Shown here one piece after another: positions 51,939 to 59,220 of a stretch of 64,000 nucleotides of DNA. The DNA is from Oscillospiraceae bacterium (GTDB lineage: Bacteria; Bacillota; Clostridia; Oscillospirales; Ruminococcaceae). The notes below the pieces were generated by a model. That model was not told the DNA's origin. It did not search any database and worked only from the letters and a program-made list of their open reading frames with translations. The DNA is taken from positions 1 to 64,000 of the forward strand of contig JAFUOZ010000007.1 of the NCBI GenBank assembly GCA_017481565.1, read 5' to 3'. The position numbers and the translations under genes were made by a program. How positions within the stretch are numbered: the stretch's first letter is position 1; every line of letters begins with the position of its first letter.

Positions 51939-53742
51939 AGAGCATATATTTAAAGAAAAGCTTACAAAGGGGGAGGATATCGATACGGATATCCTTCTGG
52001 AAAGCTTTAAACAGCACAAAAACAATAATCTTAAGATACTTCTGGGACTGTATAAGGGACAATACTCAAAGCTTCTGGCGGCGGTGCTGTTGTTTGCGGT
52101 AAAGCATACGCCCGTGTGGGTGCTTCCTATCGTTACGGCAAATATTATAAATCATGCCACTGAGCCCGGTGAGGATTATGCGGAAAAGATAATCATCAAT
52201 GTGGTCATAATGGCTGTACTTGTTTTGCAGAATGTATTCACAAACTATTTTCATACATATTTTTATGCAAAGGTCATCAGAAATGTTGAATGCGGTCTGC
52301 GAAGCTCAATGGTAAGAAAGCTGCAGCAGCTTTCCATAACCTATCACAATGAAATGCAGTCGGGACGATTACAGTCAAAGATTATGCGTGATGTTGAGCA
52401 GGTGGAAAATCTTTCGGCACAGATATTTATTTCTATACTCAGCATTATTCTTAATATCATCGTTTCATTTACGGTGGTAATAAGCTCATCGTTTACGGTA
52501 TTTCTTTTCTTCCTTGCGGCAATACCCGTTGCGGTGCTTATCAGAAATGTATTCCGTGACAAGATAAACACACGAAACCGTGATTTCCGCCGTGAAATGG
52601 AGGAAACCTCCGTCAAGGTAATGGAAATGGTGGAGCTTATTCCTGTTACAAGAGCGCACGCACTTGAAGAAACCGAAACCAGAAAGCTTGACAGTCAGCT
52701 GAAAAATGTTGCCGCTCACGGCTTTAAGCTGGATATGATACAGTCCTTTTTCGGCTCGGTAAGCTGGGCTTCCTTTCAGATATTTCAGGTTATATGCCTT
52801 GGCTTTACGGGATATCTTGCGGCAAAGGGCACTATTCGTCCCGGTGATGTTGTAATGTATCAGACCTATTTTTCAACTATCGTAAATCAGGTCAGCGGAA
52901 TTATTACACTGCTTCCGATAATCTCCAAGGGACTTGAATCCGTAAGCTCTATCGGAGATATCCTTCTCTGTGCAGATGTTGAGGACAGAGGTGGCAGGCA
53001 CAGGCTTAAGAAGGTTGACGGAAATATCGAATTCAGGGACGTATGTTTTAAATTTAAAAATGCCGACTCCCCTGTTATCAATAATCTTGACCTTTCCATA
53101 AAAAAAGGCGAGACTATCGCATTTGTAGGTGCATCGGGAGCGGGAAAATCCACTCTTTTAAATCTTGTGATAGGCTTTCTCCGTCCCGATTCGGGTGATA
53201 TACTCATTGACGGAAAAAGCATGAATGATATTGATCTGCAAAGCTACAGAAAGCATATTGCGGTAGTTCCCCAGACACCTATTTTATTTACGGGAACGAT
53301 ACGTGAAAATATCACCTACGGTGCCGACAATATAGATGAGGACTTTTTAAAGCAGGTAATACATTCGGCAAATCTTGACGAGCTTATTGAATCGCTGCCT
53401 GAGGGACTTGACACACCCCTTACCGAGCACGGAGCAAATCTTTCGGGCGGTCAGCGGCAGAGGGTTTCCATTGCAAGAGCCTTTGTCCGCAATCCGAAAA
53501 TACTTATTCTTGATGAAGCCACCTCCGCTCTCGATTCCGTATCGGAAAAGAAAATTCAGGACAGTGTTGACCGTCTTGTAAAGGACCGTACAACTCTTAT
53601 TGTGGCGCATCGTCTTTCCACAATAAGAAATGCAGATAAGATCGCTGTTATCGGTGACGGCGGAGTTATGGAATTCGGTACTTATGATGAGCTTATGACG
53701 AAAAAGGGCGAATTTTTCAAGTTGAAATCACTCCAGCAATGA
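51925..53742 (+). CDS. ABC exporter, half-transporter (TMD-NBD)
   Basis: A 605-residue half-transporter that should work as a homodimer. Six helices cover ~50-330. The nucleotide-binding domain (~345-605) has Walker A FVGASGAGKSTLLNLV, Q loop VVPQTPILFTGTIREN, signature NLSGGQRQRVSIARAF, Walker B ILILDEATSALDSVS and a switch histidine in VAHRLSTIRNAD. Its substrate is unknown. It begins inside the end of the GH113-like gene, so the two are translationally coupled. Confidence 0.94.
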   Translation: MAENKEHIFKEKLTKGEDIDTDILLESFKQHKNNNLKILLGLYKGQYSKLLAAVLLFAVKHTPVWVLPIVTANIINHATEPGEDYAEKIIINVVIMAVLVLQNVFTNYFHTYFYAKVIRNVECGLRSSMVRKLQQLSITYHNEMQSGRLQSKIMRDVEQVENLSAQIFISILSIILNIIVSFTVVISSSFTVFLFFLAAIPVAVLIRNVFRDKINTRNRDFRREMEETSVKVMEMVELIPVTRAHALEETETRKLDSQLKNVAAHGFKLDMIQSFFGSVSWASFQIFQVICLGFTGYLAAKGTIRPGDVVMYQTYFSTIVNQVSGIITLLPIISKGLESVSSIGDILLCADVEDRGGRHRLKKVDGNIEFRDVCFKFKNADSPVINNLDLSIKKGETIAFVGASGAGKSTLLNLVIGFLRPDSGDILIDGKSMNDIDLQSYRKHIAVVPQTPILFTGTIRENITYGADNIDEDFLKQVIHSANLDELIESLPEGLDTPLTEHGANLSGGQRQRVSIARAFVRNPKILILDEATSALDSVSEKKIQDSVDRLVKDRTTLIVAHRLSTIRNADKIAVIGDGGVMEFGTYDELMTKKGEFFKLKSLQQ

Positions 53743-53814
53743 TATTGAAGGATTTACTCAGGCAATGAAGCTTGACAAAATAAAGCGCATAACAATAATA
53801 TCTATTCAAAAAGC

Positions 53815-53860
53815 AAAGCGGTATATGATCCGATTTAAAAGATCATATACCGCTTTTATT
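53815..53860. terminator. Bidirectional terminator
   Basis: AAAGCGGTATATGATC (53815-53830) and GATCATATACCGCTTT (53841-53856) form a 16-bp stem followed by TATT. It separates the converging exporter and second GH113-like genes. Confidence 0.9.
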
Positions 53861-54845
53861 ATTTCAATTTATTGGTATACCAGTCGGTAAGGGTTTTTTC
53901 CGCTTTTTTTCCGTATATTGCAAAGCCTCTCTGATTTCCGGCTTCGTTTATATCATAAAGTCTTGTAGGCCAGTCCCACCAGAAAAATCCGCCGAACCAT
54001 GTCTCATCCTTAAATGCTTCAAGTGCGGAGCTGTAGAATTTATCCTGCTCGTCCTCGTCAAAGGGCAGGTCACGGTGAAGAAAATCCCATGGCATAGAGG
54101 CACAGCCCTCTGCACTGCGGCAGCCTATCTCCATAAAAACTATCTTCTTGTTTCCGAATTTTTCCGAAACAGCCTTAAGTCTCGGCTTTACCTTTTCCCA
54201 GCCTCTCTGCATATCCTCTGCGGTATTGCCTTCTTTTCCCACGGTATAATATGCAGATGTACCGATATAATCAAGTGCATCAAACCACTTTACATTTTCC
54301 TCTGCTCCGTGATTTGTATTATAGATAAGCTTTCCGTGATATATTTTTTTAACATCGTCGATAAGCCTGCGCCAGTACTGCTCCTTATGCTCGGTACCAA
54401 GCATTTCACAGCCTATGCACAGCATCTCACAGCCCATATCCTCCGCAATTTCCGCATAGTGACAGATAAATGCATTGTAACAGGAAAACCACTGCTCCCA
54501 GTAGCTTCCCCGTCTGTTATCTCCCACAGGCGCAAATTCGGTTTCGGGAAAGCTGATACGTGCTCTCCATACACCGTCTGCACAGTTTACAACAGGCTTA
54601 AGGCATACCTTAAGTCCCAGTGATTTCATTCTTTCAACAGCAAGGCATATCTCCCTGTCCGTTACAGTATAGCGATAATCAAAGCCGAAGTGTGTAGATG
54701 AAAAGGTCTCCTGTGCTACTCCGAATGCAAGTGCGACCCAGTCACCGCCCATTGCGGCAAGCCTTTTCATCGAAATAAACGCTTCCTCTGTTTTATACAT
54801 TCCCCTGCGGCCGTCCCAGCCGTAGGTAAAGCCCTTCATAAACAT
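53859..54845 (-). CDS. GH113-like glycoside hydrolase (copy 2)
   Basis: A 328-residue paralogue of the 51003 gene. FMKGFTYGWDGRRGMYK, LKVCLKPVVNCADGVWRAR, an acid/base candidate in LCIGCEMLGTEHKEQYWR, and a nucleophile candidate in IVFMEIGCRSAEGCAS. It also lacks a signal peptide. The start at 54845 has AGGA eight bases upstream. The conserved GCEM and E[IC]GC motifs are the same in both copies. It lies 21 bases after the YbaK stop. Confidence 0.82.
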   Translation of the reverse strand: MFMKGFTYGWDGRRGMYKTEEAFISMKRLAAMGGDWVALAFGVAQETFSSTHFGFDYRYTVTDREICLAVERMKSLGLKVCLKPVVNCADGVWRARISFPETEFAPVGDNRRGSYWEQWFSCYNAFICHYAEIAEDMGCEMLCIGCEMLGTEHKEQYWRRLIDDVKKIYHGKLIYNTNHGAEENVKWFDALDYIGTSAYYTVGKEGNTAEDMQRGWEKVKPRLKAVSEKFGNKKIVFMEIGCRSAEGCASMPWDFLHRDLPFDEDEQDKFYSSALEAFKDETWFGGFFWWDWPTRLYDINEAGNQRGFAIYGKKAEKTLTDWYTNKLK

Positions 54846-54866
54846 AATTTTTGTCCTTCCGTAAGT

Positions 54867-55343
54867 TTATAGAATAATATCTGCGGTAATTCCGTTTACT
54901 GCTCTGATAAGATCATCGGGGGCTGCCTCTATCTGCATACCGATACAGCCTGCACTCACCATGATAGTCTCACAGGGCAGACACTGCTCCGCAAATACGG
55001 TTTTATACTGCTTTTTCATACCCACGGGAGAACAGCCACCCCTGATATATCCCGTAACCGAATTTATCTCGCTTACCTTTATCATTTCAACGGATTTTTC
55101 GCCTACCGCCCTTGCCGCCTTTTTCATATCCAGTTCATGAGCAACAGGCACAACATAAACATAATAAGCCTTTGACGCTCCCCTTGTAACAAGAGTTTTG
55201 AATACTCTGTCAGGATCCTGATTTAAAAGCCTTGCAACGTTCAGTCCGTCAACAGCTTCCTTTCCATGAGGATATTCATGCACGCTGTATGATATTTTTG
55301 CTCTGTCAAGTATTCTCATAGCATTGGTTTTATTTCCTGCCAT
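54867..55343 (-). CDS. ybaK: YbaK/EbsC-type aminoacyl-tRNA deacylase
   Basis: A trans-editing enzyme that removes cysteine from misacylated tRNA-Pro. KISYSVHEYPHGKEAVDGL, VFKTLVTRG (lysine of the active site) and YIRGGCSPVGMKKQYKTVF with the conserved GGxSP-like motif. The length of 158 residues is normal. It lies in a minus-strand pair with the second GH113-like gene. Confidence 0.92.
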   Translation of the reverse strand: MAGNKTNAMRILDRAKISYSVHEYPHGKEAVDGLNVARLLNQDPDRVFKTLVTRGASKAYYVYVVPVAHELDMKKAARAVGEKSVEMIKVSEINSVTGYIRGGCSPVGMKKQYKTVFAEQCLPCETIMVSAGCIGMQIEAAPDDLIRAVNGITADIIL

Positions 55344-55456
55344 AAATGTTCACCGCTTCCTGAAAAATATACTTACTTATTATACATCACTCAGCGGATA
55401 ATTTCAATAGACTATCGGTAAATTTAGGGAATAAAATACAGCGTGCCGTTATTTCA

Positions 55457-58400
55457 TTATTTTATAAATCCGAATGATTTTATATCAAAATTGCTTCCCG
55501 GGAGGAAGGTAAGGGAAACAGTGCATTTTCCCGATATTTCTTCAATGGGGAATATTCTTTCGGTGTAATCCTCACAGCCTTCAAATTCAACGATCATTCT
55601 GCGCTCCGTATCGCCCTTTACAAGAATATTTATACTGTTCACAGGGAGAACGGAACGTCCCGTTACAGCTACCGCTGATGGTGATTTCTCCGAAAAATCA
55701 AAGCTTCCGAATTCAAGTACAACATTATTTCCGATACCTGTTACAGCGTCATCGGTAACTGTAAAGCTGTCGCCGTATATCTTTTCACATTCATTTGCAG
55801 GCAATGATGCAAATTCCTTTTCTCTCTTTTCAAAGAAAAAGCCCTCGATATCATAGCCGTTATCCGATTCAAATGCAATGGTATGGATTCCCTTAAGCGT
55901 CTTTGTAAGCTTATAGGTCTCGGGAATATATGTAAGCCAGATCGATTTTTTCCGGTATGTAAATTCTCCGATAAGCTCTCCGCCCTCGTCGGGAATTCCG
56001 TCATAGACCTTTATTCCCACTGCATTGGTACAGTTTGCAAATATGGGGAAGGTCACCGTATCACTGCCCATATTGCCAAAATCCACATTTTCAAAAGCAA
56101 ACCAGCTTCTGTCATAGGCAAACTTTGCGCCGTGCTTTATACCGTTTCCGATATTATCGCTTGCACGGGTATGAAGTCCGCCCTTTACAAGCTCATAGGG
56201 GTCAAATACGGCTGTGCCGAGTCCCTCTCCCGTTAATTTTACTGCCGAAAGGATATGATATTTATCCGTTCCGTTTTTACATAATGCACGTAAATAAAAT
56301 TCTCCGTCTCCGTTGCAGCGTACAGTAACAACGCCGTTTTCAACCGAAACTATCTCCGCAAGATTTGAATCGATACCCAGTACCGTGGTTATACGGTAAA
56401 CTATCTCATCACGGTAGGAGGCATTTTCGGGGAAAATTTCGGTACGGAATTTAAGCTCTCTGCATTCGGGAATAAATATCTTTTTCTCTCCCGCAAGCGC
56501 TATTTTTCTTACGGGGATATCATTTTCCTCACAGGGACAATCAGCTTCTCTTGCGGTATTTTCCTCAACAGCGGATATACCCTCGGCTATATCACAGGGG
56601 AGCGCCTTAAGCGTAAGAACACTGTCGGGAAGTCCCTTTGAGGATACCTTTACGGTAATATCTCCCGCTTCTGTTTTTGCTCCGATTATGGCAAGGAGCT
56701 TTCCCGAAAACAGTCTGCGTGAGGTGCTCTTATACTGCTCATAATCGGTAGAATCTCCGTTATCAAGTCCGATAAGACGTGCTGCGCCGCTTACGCTTAC
56801 GGTCACACGGTTATTGGCATTTGCTGTATGCTCACCGTCCTTATCGTAAGCGGATATATCAATATAGATAAGGTCTGTACCGTCAGCATTCATGGTATCC
56901 TTTTCCGCTGTAAGACGAAGCTCGGCAGTATCTCCGAAGGAACGTTTTATATCACGGGCGATCTCTGTACCATTTTCATCGTATGCTATTGCGCAAAGCT
57001 CGCCCTTTTCATATTTAATTACAGTATCGAGAGTAAGCTCTTTTCCGTGAAGATGATCTATCTCCTTTGAGGCAATTTCATTTCCGTTAAATAAAAGCTT
57101 TACCAGCGGCGCATTTGATGTGACACGTACATCTATATCCTCTCCCTCGGTATGATCCCAATAAGGAAAAATATGTACAAAGGGAGACTTTTTATAATCG
57201 GTCCATTCCGCACGGAAAACATATGCGCTGTCCTTGGGGAAGCCTGCCGTATCATACTGTCCGAAATAGCTGTTTTTAGTGGAATATGGGGTAGGCTCGC
57301 CTATATAGTCAAAGCCTGTCCAGATAAATTGTCCCGCACAGAATTCTGCGTCACGGTCTGCAATGATACAAGCCTCCGTATTATCCGCTCCCCAGCCTGT
57401 ACAGCAGTTTCCCAAAGACGAACACTGCTCGTCATCGTCTGCAAGCACAGATTGTGATAAGGGGAAATGATATATTCCTCTGCTTTGGATAACGGAAGCT
57501 GTTTCACTGCCGTAGATCATCCAGTCGGGATGCTCACGGTGATGCTGTTCATAAAGCCGCTCCGCATAGTTATAGCCTGCAAGCTTTACGATATCCGCAC
57601 ATTTCTGAGCATTCTCACTCTGCATATAATTTGAACCGATAGTCACATAGCCGTTGCAGCGCGGGTCATGTCTGCGCACATTCATCATAAGCAGTGATGT
57701 GACCTCCTGTCCCCTGTCGCTTGCATGAGTATCATATATTTCATTTCCGATACTCCAGCCTATTATTGACGGATGATTTCTGTCACGGCGTACCCATGAG
57801 GCAACGTCCTTGTCAACCCACTCCGTAAAAAATCTTGCATAGTCATATTCTGTCTTGGGAAGCTCCCACATATCAAAGCCTTCCGAAAGGATAAGAAAGC
57901 CCATTTCATCAGCCAGCTCCATAAGCTCCTTTGCAGGCATATTATGACTTGTACGAATTGCATTTACTCCCATGATACGAAGCTTTTCAAGTCTGCGCTT
58001 TATTGCTGCCCTGTTTACCGCTGCGCCCAGCGCTCCCGAATCATGATGCTCACAGCTGCCGTGGAGCTTTATATGTCTGCCGTTAAGGAAAAATCCCTTA
58101 TCGGAGGTGAATTCAATATCTCTGAAACCGAAACGGTTCTCCTCACGGTCAATGACCGTACCATTGCTTACAAGCTCGGTAACAAGAGTATATAAGCATG
58201 GTGAATCAATATCCCACAGCTCAGGTGATTCTACATTGAGAATATCGTCGTTTACGGTATACTTTCTGTCAGGCTTTCTTATAAATTCGTCAACACAGCT
58301 TCTGTCGTAAGCACAGCAGCCTCTTTCAAGAGCGGCTGCGGCTTTATCTCCGCTATAAATAGTATGTCTTAATACAAGTCCTGCGGCGGATATTCCTTCG

Positions 58401-58903
58401 GGACGCTCCGTTTCGGTTGTTACGGATACGGTACCGTCAATATCTGCGCTTATGTAGATACCATAGGGCACTATCCTGCATTCCGGATATTCCATAAGAT
58501 ATACGGGACGGAAAATTCCCGCTCCCGAATACCACCTTGAATTAGGCTCACGATGATCCACACGCACTGTTATAAGATTATCCCCCTCCTTAAGAAGCTC
58601 CGTTATCTCAAACTCAAAAGAGGAATAACCGTATTTCCATTCCCCTGCAAGTCTGCCGTTTACATAAACCTTACTGTCCATATAAACGCCGTCAAAGCGG
58701 AGAGAAATTATCTTATCATCGGGGATATAGGAAAGCTTTTTCCTGTACCAGCCTGTTGATGTTTCATAAAGATTTTTTGTATCGTAAATCAGCCAGTCAT
58801 GAGGAACATCTATCCTTTTCCATTCAAGATTTTCCGAATACTCCGTATCTATCGGATTTTTTGAAAATTCCCAGTTGTCGCAAAACAGCTTTTTTATACT
58901 CAT
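55457..58903 (-). CDS. GH2 beta-galactosidase-like enzyme, multidomain (1148 aa)
   Basis: An intracellular glycosidase of family GH2. N-terminal sugar-binding and immunoglobulin-like domains (SIKKLFCDNWEFSKNPID; DVPHDWLIYDTKN), a (beta/alpha)8 barrel with HGSCEHHDSGALGAAVN and GWSIGNEIYDTH (acid/base Glu) and MIYGSETASVI (nucleophile Glu), FIWTGFDYIGEPTPY, then Ig-like and DUF4982 domains. The last ~300 residues look like extra beta-sandwich, carbohydrate-binding-type domains. There is no signal peptide. The start at 58903 has AGGAG upstream. It is a single transcript from the promoter at 58935-58963. Confidence 0.9.
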   Translation of the reverse strand: MSIKKLFCDNWEFSKNPIDTEYSENLEWKRIDVPHDWLIYDTKNLYETSTGWYRKKLSYIPDDKIISLRFDGVYMDSKVYVNGRLAGEWKYGYSSFEFEITELLKEGDNLITVRVDHREPNSRWYSGAGIFRPVYLMEYPECRIVPYGIYISADIDGTVSVTTETERPEGISAAGLVLRHTIYSGDKAAAALERGCCAYDRSCVDEFIRKPDRKYTVNDDILNVESPELWDIDSPCLYTLVTELVSNGTVIDREENRFGFRDIEFTSDKGFFLNGRHIKLHGSCEHHDSGALGAAVNRAAIKRRLEKLRIMGVNAIRTSHNMPAKELMELADEMGFLILSEGFDMWELPKTEYDYARFFTEWVDKDVASWVRRDRNHPSIIGWSIGNEIYDTHASDRGQEVTSLLMMNVRRHDPRCNGYVTIGSNYMQSENAQKCADIVKLAGYNYAERLYEQHHREHPDWMIYGSETASVIQSRGIYHFPLSQSVLADDDEQCSSLGNCCTGWGADNTEACIIADRDAEFCAGQFIWTGFDYIGEPTPYSTKNSYFGQYDTAGFPKDSAYVFRAEWTDYKKSPFVHIFPYWDHTEGEDIDVRVTSNAPLVKLLFNGNEIASKEIDHLHGKELTLDTVIKYEKGELCAIAYDENGTEIARDIKRSFGDTAELRLTAEKDTMNADGTDLIYIDISAYDKDGEHTANANNRVTVSVSGAARLIGLDNGDSTDYEQYKSTSRRLFSGKLLAIIGAKTEAGDITVKVSSKGLPDSVLTLKALPCDIAEGISAVEENTAREADCPCEENDIPVRKIALAGEKKIFIPECRELKFRTEIFPENASYRDEIVYRITTVLGIDSNLAEIVSVENGVVTVRCNGDGEFYLRALCKNGTDKYHILSAVKLTGEGLGTAVFDPYELVKGGLHTRASDNIGNGIKHGAKFAYDRSWFAFENVDFGNMGSDTVTFPIFANCTNAVGIKVYDGIPDEGGELIGEFTYRKKSIWLTYIPETYKLTKTLKGIHTIAFESDNGYDIEGFFFEKREKEFASLPANECEKIYGDSFTVTDDAVTGIGNNVVLEFGSFDFSEKSPSAVAVTGRSVLPVNSINILVKGDTERRMIVEFEGCEDYTERIFPIEEISGKCTVSLTFLPGSNFDIKSFGFIK

Positions 58904-58934
58904 ATAAACCGCTCCTATTTTATGGATTTTGTTT

Positions 58935-58963
58935 ATTATATTAAATTCGTGACCATTTGTCAA
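58935..58963 (-). promoter_or_regulatory. Promoter of the GH2 gene
   Basis: On the minus strand TTGACA (58963-58958), a 17-base spacer and TATAAT (58940-58935). Confidence 0.9.
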
Positions 58964-59022
58964 GTTTATATTTTGAACATGAGGAGTATTGTTTTTTTAT
59001 CATCAGCATATATATTGCTCCC

Positions 59023-59124
59023 CCAATTAAACCTTGCCAAAATGTAGAATACAATTTTGGGGAAACTACGTAAAATACAGATTAAAACCTTTTTAGATCA
59101 TCAAAAGTGGCAAGGTTTAATTGG
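59023..59124. mobile_element. MITE-like element with 17-bp terminal inverted repeats
   Basis: CCAATTAAACCTTGCCA (59023-59039) and its exact complement (59108-59124) bound a 102-bp non-coding unit. The inner 68 bp is AT-rich and carries no gene. The size and perfect ends fit a non-autonomous transposon. No clear target duplication is seen. Confidence 0.65.
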
Positions 59125-59158
59125 AACATCAATAGTGCGTACCTGATTAATGTCCATA

Positions 59159-59187
59159 TTGACATAAAATGCTTTTTACTATATAAT
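59159..59187 (+). promoter_or_regulatory. Promoter of the acyltransferase-CapA-SGNH gene
   Basis: TTGACA (59159-59164), a 17-base spacer and TATAAT (59182-59187). Confidence 0.9.
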
Positions 59188-59220
59188 TATGAATGAAAAC
59201 ATAAAAGGTAGGTTATATAT

